Below, piece by piece: positions 48,373 to 56,544 of a DNA stretch of 64,000 bases. The stretch is from Intrasporangium calvum DSM 43043. Its GTDB lineage: Bacteria; Actinomycetota; Actinomycetes; Actinomycetales; Dermatophilaceae. The notes below the pieces were generated by a model, which was given only the letters and a program-made list of their open reading frames with translations, ran no database searches and was not told where the DNA came from. Positions within the stretch are counted from its first letter, which is position 1. The number at the start of each line of letters is the position of its first letter. A program made the translations under genes and the position numbers. The stretch is taken from the NCBI RefSeq assembly GCF_000184685.1, contig NC_014830.1:62001-126000 (forward strand), given 5' to 3'.

Positions 48373-49044
48373 CCCCTCCCGCACGTCCGTGGCCTCCTGC
48401 TCGCGGCGGGCTCCGGCCGCCGGATGGGCCGGCCCAAGGCGCTGCTGCGCCCCGCAGAGGGCGGCCGCACCCTCGCCGAGCGGGCCGTGGCCGTGCTCCT
48501 CGAGGGGGGCTGCGACGGGGTGACCGTGGTGGTCGGGGCAGCCTCGGACGAGGTGACCGCCGCCGTGCGGGCCTCGTTCCCCGAGGAGGACGTCGTCGAC
48601 GTGGTCCGCTGTGCGGACTGGTCCGAGGGGATGGGTGCGTCACTGCGGGCGGGTCTGACGGCGATGCGGCCGCATGCCCAGGTCCAGGCGGTCCTCGTCT
48701 CGCTCGTCGACCTCCCGGACCTCCCCGCCGGCGCCGTGCACCGCGTCGGAAGGTCAGGGGTCGGCGCGTCCAGTGTCGAGGTGTCCGGGGTCGGCGTGTC
48801 CGGGGTCGCGGTCGGCGCCGGCTGCCTGAGCCGCGCGGCCTACGGCGGGGTCCCGGGTCACCCGACGCTCATCGGGCGCGACCACTGGGCCGGAGTCGTC
48901 GCCGGGGCACGAGGTGACCGCGGCGCCCGCGACTACCTCGCGGTGCATGACCACGTCGTCGTCGAGTGTGGTGACCTCGCCACCGGTCGGGACGTCGACT
49001 CTCCGGCCGGGGCGCGTCGCGCCGGCCTCGATGCGTCCGGTTGA
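48361..49044 (+). CDS. Molybdenum cofactor nucleotidyltransferase (MocA/MobA-like)
   Basis: A 227-residue protein. The nucleotidyltransferase signature is LLLAAGSGRRMGRPKALL, followed by VTVVVGAASDEV and LVSLVDLPDLPAG. It probably attaches CMP (or GMP) to molybdopterin for a xanthine/CO dehydrogenase-type enzyme. A Val/Ser/Gly repeat (SSVEVSGVGVSGVAVG) interrupts the domain near residues 140-158. The ATG lies inside a dispersed-motif copy, and no ribosome-binding site is clear. Confidence 0.8.
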   Translation: MPLSPLPHVRGLLLAAGSGRRMGRPKALLRPAEGGRTLAERAVAVLLEGGCDGVTVVVGAASDEVTAAVRASFPEEDVVDVVRCADWSEGMGASLRAGLTAMRPHAQVQAVLVSLVDLPDLPAGAVHRVGRSGVGASSVEVSGVGVSGVAVGAGCLSRAAYGGVPGHPTLIGRDHWAGVVAGARGDRGARDYLAVHDHVVVECGDLATGRDVDSPAGARRAGLDASG

Positions 49045-49124
49045 GGCGCCGCAGCGAGGTCGTACCGACGCATCCGGAAGGGCGTATCCTTCCCCGTTCC
49101 GCGTTTGTCGGTAATGCTCAGGTC

Positions 49125-50132
49125 ATGGACACCGTCTCTGGTCTCACTGCGGGGCCCAATGCGGGACAGACCGCGGGCCAGACCGCGGGGCAGAGCACCG
49201 TGCAGACCAAGGGGCAGACCACCGGGAGCCCGCCCGCCGACTCCTTCGCCGACACCTTTGCCAGCCCCGGCGACGTCGCGGCGGCGCTCAGCCGGACGGG
49301 CTACCTCGCGGACGACGCCCTGGCCACGGTGACCTTCCTCGCCATCCGCCTCGGTCGGCCGATCCTCCTCGAGGGCGAGCCCGGGACCGGCAAGACCGCT
49401 CTCGCCGAGGCTCTGGCCGAGGCCCTCGGCCTGCAGCTGATCCGGCTCCAGTGCTACGAGGGCATCGACGCGACGCAGGCCCTCTACGACTGGGACTTCC
49501 CCCGCCAGATCCTGCACCTGAGGGCTGTCGAAGCGCTGTCACGCGACGACCACCGCGATCCGGGCCAGCTCGAGACGGAGCTCTTCGACGAGCGGTTCCT
49601 GCTGGCCCGCCCCGTGCTGCGGGCCCTTCGGGAGGCTCCCTGTGTGCTGCTCATCGACGAGATCGACCGAGCCGACGACGAGTTCGAGGCGTTCCTCCTC
49701 GAGGTGCTGTCCACGTGGCAGGTCACGATTCCGGAGGTCGGCACCCTCGCCGCGACGACGCCGCCGATCGTCGTGCTCACCTCGAACCGGACCCGGGAGC
49801 TGCACGACGCCCTCAAGCGGCGTTGCCTCTACCACTGGATCGACCACCCGGGACTGGCCCGGGAGCTCGAGATCGTCCGCACCCGTCTGCCGGAGGTCCC
49901 GGCCGCCCTCGCGGAGCAGGTGGTGGGGGTCATCCAGCGCCTGCGCACCGACGTTGGTCTGATCAAGCCGCCCGGGGTTGCCGAGACGCTCGACTGGGCC
50001 CGCGCCCTCGTCGCGCTCGGCGCGGCCGCGCTCGACCCGGAGGTCGCGGCTGCCTCGCTCGGCTCCGCCGTGAAGTACCGCGAGGATGCCGAGCGGGTCC
50101 GGGCCATGCTCGACCGACTTCTGACGCCATGA
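49125..50132 (+). CDS. MoxR-family AAA+ ATPase (CoxD-like)
   Basis: A 335-residue AAA+ protein. An N-terminal Gln/Thr/Gly repeat (AGQTAGQTAGQ) is followed by Walker A GEPGTGKT (84-91), Walker B VLLIDEIDRADDEFEAFLLE and sensor VLTSNRTRELHDALKRRC. CoxD-type ATPases work with a VWA partner to insert the active-site sulfur/copper of CO dehydrogenase-like enzymes. The next gene overlaps its stop (ATGA). Confidence 0.88.
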   Translation: MDTVSGLTAGPNAGQTAGQTAGQSTVQTKGQTTGSPPADSFADTFASPGDVAAALSRTGYLADDALATVTFLAIRLGRPILLEGEPGTGKTALAEALAEALGLQLIRLQCYEGIDATQALYDWDFPRQILHLRAVEALSRDDHRDPGQLETELFDERFLLARPVLRALREAPCVLLIDEIDRADDEFEAFLLEVLSTWQVTIPEVGTLAATTPPIVVLTSNRTRELHDALKRRCLYHWIDHPGLARELEIVRTRLPEVPAALAEQVVGVIQRLRTDVGLIKPPGVAETLDWARALVALGAAALDPEVAAASLGSAVKYREDAERVRAMLDRLLTP

Positions 50133-51283
50133 CCGCTGCGCCCGGAGACTCGTCGGGGAGCGAGATCGCGCCCCGGTGGGCCGCCGACGAGTGGCTGCTC
50201 GGTTTCGCCCGGGCCCTGCGGGCCGCGGGCCTGCCCGTCACCGCGGACCGTGAGCGCACCTTCCTCGTCGCCCTGCGCGAGGTCGGCCTCGGCGAGCGCC
50301 GACACGTCTACTGGACGGGACGAGCCACCCTCACCTCCTCACCGGCCGACGTCGAGCGCTACGACCAGGTCTTCACCTCGTGGTTCAGCGCGGAGCAGCC
50401 GACTCAGACCCGGCGTCCCGAGCGGGAGGCACCGCGGGCGACCCGCGCCTCGCTCGAGGAGGTCGAGGGGAGCTCCGGCCCCGCCGACGGCGCCGAGGAC
50501 GCCGTGCAGGCCCGCGCCAGCGGCCTCGAGGTGCTCCGTCACCGCGACGTGGCCGCGCTCGGCATCGAGGAGCGCCAGGGCCTCGCCCGGCTCTTCGGTC
50601 GGCTGCGTCCCCGGCCGCCCCGCCGTCGTGCCCGTCGCCACGTCCGCTCCCGCACGGGAGAGGTGGACGGCCCCGGAACGCTGCGGGAGCAGCTGCGCCG
50701 GATGGGCGAGCCCGGCCGGATCCACCACCGCGTCCGCGGCAGCCGTCCACGCCGGGTGGTCCTCCTCATCGACGTCTCGGGCTCGATGAGCGCCTACGCG
50801 GACAGCCTCCTCCGGCTGGCCCACACCTACGTCCAGGCCGCCGGTCCCCGGGGGCCGGTCGAGGTGTTCACCATGGGGACGCGCCTGACGCACGTGACGC
50901 GCGCCCTGCGCGTGCGGGACGCCGACCGGGCGCTCATCGCCGCGGGGGAGGCCGTCCCCGACTGGTCCGGCGGGACCCGGCTCGGCGAGTCCATCGCCGC
51001 GTTCCTCGACCGGTGGGGCCGGCGCGGCATGGCCCGCGGGGCGGTCGTCGTCGTGTTCTCCGACGGCTGGGAACGGCAGGGCCCGGAGCTGCTCGGGGAG
51101 CAGATGCGCCGGCTCGCCGCCCTGGCCCACCGGGTCGTGTGGTCCAACCCGCACCGAGGCAAGGACGGGTACCTGCCCGTGCAGCAGGGCATCATCGCGG
51201 CCCTGCCGCACGTTGACGACTTCGTCGCGGGCCACTCGCTCGCGGCGTTCGAGGAGCTGATCGAGGTGGTGGCACGTGCGTGA
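50129..51283 (+). CDS. VWA-domain protein, CoxE-like
   Basis: A 384-residue protein. A helical N-terminal region (WLLGFARALRAAGLPVTADRERTF) and an Arg-rich middle precede a VWA domain with MIDAS motif LLIDVSGSMSAY. GGTRLGESIAAFLDRW and VVVFSDGWERQG follow. It is the partner of the MoxR-type ATPase. The end overlaps the XdhC gene start by 8 bases. Confidence 0.88.
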   Translation: MTAAPGDSSGSEIAPRWAADEWLLGFARALRAAGLPVTADRERTFLVALREVGLGERRHVYWTGRATLTSSPADVERYDQVFTSWFSAEQPTQTRRPEREAPRATRASLEEVEGSSGPADGAEDAVQARASGLEVLRHRDVAALGIEERQGLARLFGRLRPRPPRRRARRHVRSRTGEVDGPGTLREQLRRMGEPGRIHHRVRGSRPRRVVLLIDVSGSMSAYADSLLRLAHTYVQAAGPRGPVEVFTMGTRLTHVTRALRVRDADRALIAAGEAVPDWSGGTRLGESIAAFLDRWGRRGMARGAVVVVFSDGWERQGPELLGEQMRRLAALAHRVVWSNPHRGKDGYLPVQQGIIAALPHVDDFVAGHSLAAFEELIEVVARA

Positions 51284-52532
51284 GGTGTTGCGGGAGCTGA
51301 CGAGGTGGTGGGAGGCCGGCGACGTGGTCGGCGTCGGCACCGTGGTCGGGACGTGGCGCTCCGCGCCGCGCCAGCCCGGGGCGTCGATGCTCGTCGGGCC
51401 GGGCGGCGAGGCCGTCGGGTCCGTCTCCGGCGGATGCGTCGAGGGCGCCGTCTACGAGCTCGGCCAGGAGGTCGTCGCCTCCGGCGTCCCGGTGCTCCAC
51501 CGCTACGGGATCAGCGACGACGACGCGTTCGCGGTCGGCTTGACGTGCGGCGGCATCCTCGACGTCTTCGTCGAGAAGGTCTCGAAGGAGACCTTCCCCG
51601 AGCTCGGCGCGGTCGCCGCGGACATCGAGGCCGGACGGCCCGTCGCGGTGGCCACGGTCATCGAGCACCCCGATCCCAGCTGGCTCGGTCGACGCATCGT
51701 GGTGCATCCGGAGGCGGTGGACGAGGAGGCCACTCGAGTGGCTGGGGTGGTGGACGACGGGGCCGCTCGAGGGAGCGTGGACGCCGGAGCGAGCCCGGCG
51801 GCATACGGCCTGCGCATGTCCCTCGGGAGCGAGCGGGCGGACGCTGCGGTGCGCGACGATGCGCGGGGACTGCTCGCCCAGGGGCGCACGGCGACCCTGG
51901 GCTACGGTCCCGACGGGGAGCGCCGCGGCGAGGGGATGCGCGTCTTCGTCCAGAGCCATGCGCCCAAGCCCCGGATGCTCGTCTTCGGTGCGATCGACTT
52001 CGCCGCGGCCGTCGCACGGGTCGGGAGCTTCCTCGGCTACCACGTCACCGTCTGCGACGCACGACCGGTGTTCGCCACGAGGTCCCGCTTCCCCGACGCC
52101 GACGAGGTCATCGTCCGCTGGCCGCACGACTACCTCACCGAGGAGGTCGAGGGCGGCCGGGTCGACCCACGGACCGTCGTCGCGGTGCTGACCCACGACC
52201 CGAAGTTCGACGTGCCGGTCCTCGAGGTCGCGCTGCGCCTCCCGGAGGTCGCCTACATCGGCGCGATGGGATCCCGTCGCACGCATGAGGACCGCCTGCG
52301 ACGGCTGCGCGAGGCCGGCCTGACGGACGAGGAGCTGGCGCGCATGTCGTCACCGATCGGGCTCGACCTCGGCGCGCGGACCCCGGAGGAGACGGCCATC
52401 TCCATCGCGGCCGAGATCATCGCACTGCGCTGGGGTGGTCAGGGTGAGCGGCTGAGTGAGCTCGGCGGTCCCATCCACCACCACGAGCACCTCGATGTCC
52501 ACGCCGACCACCCTGACGTGCCGTCACCCTGA
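51276..52532 (+). CDS. XdhC/CoxF-family maturation protein
   Basis: A 418-residue protein. The N-terminal XdhC-CoxI domain (GTVVGTWRSAPRQPGASMLVG, SGGCVEGAV) is followed by a C-terminal Rossmann domain (PRMLVFGAIDFAAAVARVGSFLGYHVTVCDARPVFAT, YIGAMGSRRTHEDRL). These proteins sulfurate and deliver the molybdenum cofactor. A linker at about 150-190 contains the dispersed motif (SPAAYGL). A His-rich tail (HHHEHLDVHADH) may bind metal. The GTG start overlaps coxE. Confidence 0.87.
   Translation: MREVLRELTRWWEAGDVVGVGTVVGTWRSAPRQPGASMLVGPGGEAVGSVSGGCVEGAVYELGQEVVASGVPVLHRYGISDDDAFAVGLTCGGILDVFVEKVSKETFPELGAVAADIEAGRPVAVATVIEHPDPSWLGRRIVVHPEAVDEEATRVAGVVDDGAARGSVDAGASPAAYGLRMSLGSERADAAVRDDARGLLAQGRTATLGYGPDGERRGEGMRVFVQSHAPKPRMLVFGAIDFAAAVARVGSFLGYHVTVCDARPVFATRSRFPDADEVIVRWPHDYLTEEVEGGRVDPRTVVAVLTHDPKFDVPVLEVALRLPEVAYIGAMGSRRTHEDRLRRLREAGLTDEELARMSSPIGLDLGARTPEETAISIAAEIIALRWGGQGERLSELGGPIHHHEHLDVHADHPDVPSP
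51793..51806 (-). repeat. Dispersed 14-bp motif, copy 16
   Basis: GTATGCCGCCGGGC on the minus strand, continued by TCGCTC; inside the XdhC gene linker. Confidence 0.8.
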
Positions 52533-52596
52533 CCACCCGAGTCCGCAGCAGGCATCTGTCCCGTAGGTGTCGGTGGGCCCGGACCCGGCGTGTGCG

Positions 52597-53255
52597 TCAG
52601 AGGCCCGTCGCGAAGCCGACCCGCCACGTCGGGTACTGCAGCGTCCAGGCGAGCTCACGCTTGGCCTTGGCATTGGAGGAGCCGCGGATCTTGGTCATCA
52701 GGTTGACGCCGTGCTCGCCGAGCAGCGGGCGGGACAGGCACAACGGCAGGCGTCTCGGAGGTGTGGCCCCGAGAGCCTCGGCGAGGGCCGGCAGCCACTT
52801 CGAGACGAGGGTCTGACGCGCCTCGGGCGCAGGATCAGGGTCGTACCCGCTGGTCTCGTCGGCGAGGCCGGGCCCCGTGCGCGGGTTGGTGAAACCGGTG
52901 AAGCTCTGCGCGAGCACCCGCCCCACTCCGAAGGTGCGTGCCGCCTCGAGGGGGTGGTCCGTGCCTTCGGTGCGCAGGCGGTTCGTCGTCGCGAAGCCCG
53001 TGTCGAAGTGCTTGGGATCGATCCCGGTGCGCAGTGCGGTGAGCTGGTGGATGATGACGTCCGGCTTGGCCTCTTCCACCGCCTGCAGGACCGAGGTCCG
53101 GTCGAGGCCGTCCATGGTCAGCGGGGTCGCCCCGGCGGCCGTGATCGGGCCGGGGTTGCCCGTCCGGGTCGTGCCGAAGACGTCGTGACCCGCCGCGACC
53201 AGGGCGGGCGTCAGGGTGCGGCCGAGGGCGCCGCTGGCGCCGGCGCTCGCGAGGC
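52597..53255 (-). pseudogene. NAD-dependent epimerase/dehydratase remnant
   Basis: The Rossmann start AGASGALGRTLTPALVAAGHDVFGTTR is present, but the usual initiating residues before it are replaced by unrelated sequence. The middle jumps from YDPDPAPEARQTL directly to WLPALAEALGATPPRR, which skips about 70 residues normally holding the YGxFYGPG region. The C-terminus (GSSNAKAKRELAWTLQYPTWRVGF) is intact. It is therefore doubly deleted and probably inactive. An in-frame ATG exists at 53325. It points away from a sigma-factor fragment on the other strand. Confidence 0.65.
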
Positions 53256-53264
53256 CGCTGCACG

Positions 53265-53524
53265 GAGCGGTGGCCGGGGCGCGGTTCAGGGCCGGGCTGG
53301 CGCGCCGGGGCGGGCCTCTGGGCATCCGTCTGGAACAGGTGGCGGTCAACGGCGAGCCCGGCCTCCTCACCTTCGGCCGGTCCGGTGAGCTGCTGGGCGC
53401 ACTCTCCATCGAGCTCGACGACGAGGGCGGGATCACCGGGCTGCGCAACCAGATCAACCCCGACAAGCTCCGCCACCTCGGTGAGGTGGGAGACCTGGGC
53501 GCCCTTCTGCGCGGGGACGCCTGA
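53265..53524 (+). pseudogene. C-terminal remnant of an ECF41/SigJ-type sigma factor
   Basis: The translated stretch FRAGLARRGGPLGIRLEQVAVNGEPGLL...INPDKLRHLG matches the SnoaL-like C-terminal domain of ECF41/SigJ-type sigma factors, including the NPDKL signature. Sigma regions 2 and 4 are missing. ECF41 genes are known to adjoin epimerase, oxidoreductase or carboxymuconolactone decarboxylase genes. The abutting epimerase remnant suggests that one deletion removed both 5' ends. Confidence 0.6.
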
Positions 53525-53531
53525 TCGGTTC

Positions 53532-53545
53532 GTATGCCGCTGGGC
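53532..53545 (+). repeat. Dispersed 14-bp motif, copy 17
   Basis: GTATGCCGCTGGGC between the sigma remnant and the HNH gene end. Confidence 0.85.
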
Positions 53546-53558
53546 TGGGTCCCCCCGC

Positions 53559-55232
53559 TCAGCCGGCCAGGCGGTCGGTCAGGAGCTGCTCGAGCGGGCT
53601 GAGGGGCTCGTCGAGGTGGGCGAGGTCGAGCGCGCTCCCCTCGGTGGGCTCGCGGTGTGCGGGGAGGACGGGAGGAGCCACCGAGGTGTGCTGGTGCCCG
53701 GTCGGTGTCGTCAGGCGGACCGTGTGCGCAGGGACCGGGTGCGCAGGGACCGGCATCGGCAGCGGTCCGGGGTGGACGACCCGGGCTCTCCAGCCCGGTT
53801 GCTCCTTGACCTGGTTGCACCGCACGCACAGTCCCTGGCCGTTCTCGGCCGTCGTCGGACCGCCCACGGCGAAGGGGGTCACGTGGTCGGCGTGCCGGAT
53901 GGGCGCATCGCACCACGGCATCCGGCACACGCCGTCGCGGGCGACGAGAAAGCGTCGCAGACCTGGTGGGAACAGGCGGCGCTTCGAGTCCATCGCGACC
54001 AGGGTCCCGCTCGCCGGATGGGTGTAGAGCCGGCGGAGCCAGGTCCGCGCCCGCGGAGACCATTCGGGGCCGTGGGCGCCCGACCGGTCCCCGCCAGGCG
54101 GACCGAGGTCAGCGGTGAGCAGCTCGCGGACCCAGCCGGCGGGCACCGGCCCGTAGCCCGGGACCTGCGCCGGAGTGTCGTCACCGTCGAACAGTGCGCG
54201 GTCGGTGATGACGACCTGCACCTCCACGGGCACGTCGCCGAGGATGCCCGGCTCACCCGCGGCGCCGGACAGGACCCGGTCGACCAGGGTGTCGGCCATG
54301 ACCTGTCCCTTGCTCCGGACGTCACCCGTTGCCTGCGCGGTCGAGGCCGCAGCCGTGAGCGCCGCGTAGAGGGCGACGGCCTGCCTGACCGGCAGGACCG
54401 CGGTCACCAGTGCCATGGTGTCGGGGATCGGCCGGATCGTGACGCGGCGCTCGGACTCCGCCGTCCTGGCCCGCGCGACCGCCCCTGCCGCGTCGATCCG
54501 GTCGGCGGCAGCGCGCACGGCACCTTCGAGCTGGCGGTCCCCCCACGTCGCGATACCGGTCAGCCCGGGGTCGGTCGGGTCGCTGCGGTGGGCGCCGACG
54601 ACCTCGGCGTCGACCGCGGTGCGGTCCTCGGCAGTCAGGTGGCTCGTGAGGCGGGCGACCAGCTCGGCCCGACGCTCGTTGAGCTCGCCAGTCGTCAGCG
54701 CGTCGAGCGTGTGCGGAAGGTCGCGGACCAGAGCCAGCGCGGTCGTGGCGAGTCGCGCACCGCGGTGCGGTGACTCGTGCCGGGCCAGGCCGACCTGTGC
54801 GGCGATGCCTGCCTTGTCGTGGGCGCCCGTGCGGCGGCCGCGTGACGTCGAAGCCCGCTCGTCCCCAGGCCCGCGCCCGTTGAGAGCCGCAGGGGTGAAG
54901 TCACGGCGCCGCACCTCGTCCTTCGCAGCGCGGTAACCCTCGAAGTCGTTCGCGTCCAAGCACTCTCGCGCGCGGTCCGTCCAGTGAGCGGCCTCAACGG
55001 CCTGGGCGTCGACGAACGCCGCGGTCACCTTGGCCTGCGCTGCCGCACAGGCCGCCTTGGCCCGCTCCAGCGTGTCGAGCAGGTCGACGAGCTCGCTCGC
55101 GCCGAGGCCGCTCCCGTCCGTCTCCGAGAGCCGCGGCAACAAGGCCACCACGTCGCAGGCAGCCAGGGCCGCAGGCACCCGAACGGAGCCGGCGGACGCC
55201 GGCTCCGGGAGCACGCGAGGACCCTCGATCAC
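53559..55232 (-). CDS. DUF222/HNH endonuclease-domain protein (13E12-like)
   Basis: A 557-residue protein. A DUF222 region (about 25-330, with SELVDLLDTLERAKAACAAAQ and GELNERRAELVARL) precedes a C-terminal HNH domain. The latter shows CRMPWCDAPIRHADHVTPFAVGG and GLCVRCNQVKEQPGW. The GTG at 55232 lies 7 bases after TAGACT (55240-55245 on the minus strand), a leaderless-type start. The family is abundant in actinobacteria (REP13E12), often as multicopy genes, with unknown role. Inverted copies of the dispersed motif flank it (53532 and 55395). Confidence 0.85.
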   Translation of the reverse strand: MIEGPRVLPEPASAGSVRVPAALAACDVVALLPRLSETDGSGLGASELVDLLDTLERAKAACAAAQAKVTAAFVDAQAVEAAHWTDRARECLDANDFEGYRAAKDEVRRRDFTPAALNGRGPGDERASTSRGRRTGAHDKAGIAAQVGLARHESPHRGARLATTALALVRDLPHTLDALTTGELNERRAELVARLTSHLTAEDRTAVDAEVVGAHRSDPTDPGLTGIATWGDRQLEGAVRAAADRIDAAGAVARARTAESERRVTIRPIPDTMALVTAVLPVRQAVALYAALTAAASTAQATGDVRSKGQVMADTLVDRVLSGAAGEPGILGDVPVEVQVVITDRALFDGDDTPAQVPGYGPVPAGWVRELLTADLGPPGGDRSGAHGPEWSPRARTWLRRLYTHPASGTLVAMDSKRRLFPPGLRRFLVARDGVCRMPWCDAPIRHADHVTPFAVGGPTTAENGQGLCVRCNQVKEQPGWRARVVHPGPLPMPVPAHPVPAHTVRLTTPTGHQHTSVAPPVLPAHREPTEGSALDLAHLDEPLSPLEQLLTDRLAG

Positions 55233-55394
55233 GTGTTCGAGTCTACCTCGTCCAGCCTCGCCTCGCAGGAGATATCCCCAGCGAGTCTGGTTGATCGACA
55301 AACGAATTGGCGGTCCTGAGGCAGTGTCACCAGCACGCCGTAGAGTGCCGTCGGGGAGCTCGTGGGCACCCGCCTCCGCGAACTCGGAGAGCGA

Positions 55395-55408
55395 GCCCAG
55401 CGGCATAC
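55395..55408 (-). repeat. Dispersed 14-bp motif, copy 18
   Basis: GTATGCCGCTGGGC on the minus strand, continued by TCGCTC; a partial copy (GCCGCTGGGC) follows at about 55422 in the other orientation. Confidence 0.85.
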
Positions 55409-55449
55409 GGAAGGGTCGGACGCCGCTGGGCTGGGACCGAGCTCGACGC

Positions 55450-56493
55450 TCAGTGGGTGCTCGAGCGCTTCCAGAGGTTGATGCCCGCCTCGACCGCGTG
55501 CTCGTCGATGCGGTCGAGCTCCTCCTGAGTGAACTCGAGGCGGTCCAGGGCGCCGAGGCTGTTCTCCAGCTGGGCGACGCTCGACGCGCCGATGAGGACC
55601 GAGGTGACCCGGTCGTCACGCAACGCCCAGGCCAGCGCGAGCTGGGCCAGCGACTGGCCGCGGGACTGCGCGACCTCGTTGAGGGCCCGGACGTGCCGGA
55701 GCGACTCGTCCGTCAGCAGGTCCGGGCTGAGCGACTTGCCCTGGCTGGCGCGCGATCCGTCGGGGATGCCGCCGAGGTACTTGTCCGTCAGCATGCCCTG
55801 GGCCAGCGGCGAGAAGGCGATGCACCCGACGCCCTCCTCGCCGAGCGTGTCGAGCAGGTCCTCCTCGATCCACCGGTTGAGCATCGAGTAGCTCGGCTGG
55901 TGGATGAGCATGGGCGTCCCCATCTCGCCGAGGATCTCGATCGCCTCCTGGGTCCGCTGCGGCGAGTAGGACGAGATGCCGGCATAGAGGGCCTTGCCGC
56001 TCCGGACCGCCGTGTCGAGCGCCCCCATCGTCTCCTCGAGCGGGGTCGTGTCGTCGAAGCGATGGCTGTAGAAGATGTCGACGTAGTCGACGCCCATCCG
56101 CTCGAGCGACTGGTCGAGCGACGCCAGCAGGTACTTGCGGGAGCCACCGCCCTGGCCGTAGGGGCCCGGCCACATGTCGTAGCCGGCCTTCGTCGAGAGG
56201 ATCAGCTCGTCGCGGTAGCGCCTGAGGTCCTGGGCGAAGATCGTGCCGAAGTTGCGCTCGGCGCTGCCGTAGGGCGGGCCGTAGTTGTTGGCGAGGTCGA
56301 AGTGCGTCACGCCGAGGTCGAAGGCCCGGCGGAGGATGGCCCGCTGCCGGTCCATGGGGACGTCGTCGCCGAAGTTGTGCCACAGCCCGAGAGAGACCGC
56401 GGGCAGGTCGAGGCCGCTCGCTCCGCAGCGACGGTAGGTCATCGAGTCGTAGCGGGTGCGGGCAGCCTGGTAGTCGTCCACGTGGTGCGTCAT
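55450..56493 (-). CDS. Aldo/keto reductase, YghZ/GprA type
   Basis: A 347-residue NADPH-dependent reductase. The catalytic set is Asp in FDLANNYG, Tyr in the same motif, Lys in LSTKAGYDMW and His in FYSHRFDD. The GPYGQGGGSRKYL stretch is characteristic of L-glyceraldehyde 3-phosphate reductases, which detoxify aldehydes such as methylglyoxal. The C-terminus binds NADPH (LIGASSVAQLENSLGAL). It is transcribed toward the DUF222 gene. Confidence 0.9.
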   Translation of the reverse strand: MTHHVDDYQAARTRYDSMTYRRCGASGLDLPAVSLGLWHNFGDDVPMDRQRAILRRAFDLGVTHFDLANNYGPPYGSAERNFGTIFAQDLRRYRDELILSTKAGYDMWPGPYGQGGGSRKYLLASLDQSLERMGVDYVDIFYSHRFDDTTPLEETMGALDTAVRSGKALYAGISSYSPQRTQEAIEILGEMGTPMLIHQPSYSMLNRWIEEDLLDTLGEEGVGCIAFSPLAQGMLTDKYLGGIPDGSRASQGKSLSPDLLTDESLRHVRALNEVAQSRGQSLAQLALAWALRDDRVTSVLIGASSVAQLENSLGALDRLEFTQEELDRIDEHAVEAGINLWKRSSTH

Positions 56494-56544
56494 GGGCCCA
56501 GTCTGCCGCGCGGCGCCGACCGGAACGGAGCCTGGGGGCGTCCG

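Noticed and set aside
53559-55232. Insertion sequence or group II intron carrying the HNH domain
   Set aside because: No reverse transcriptase, transposase or terminal inverted repeats with target duplications were seen; the DUF222 fusion is a normal actinobacterial gene.
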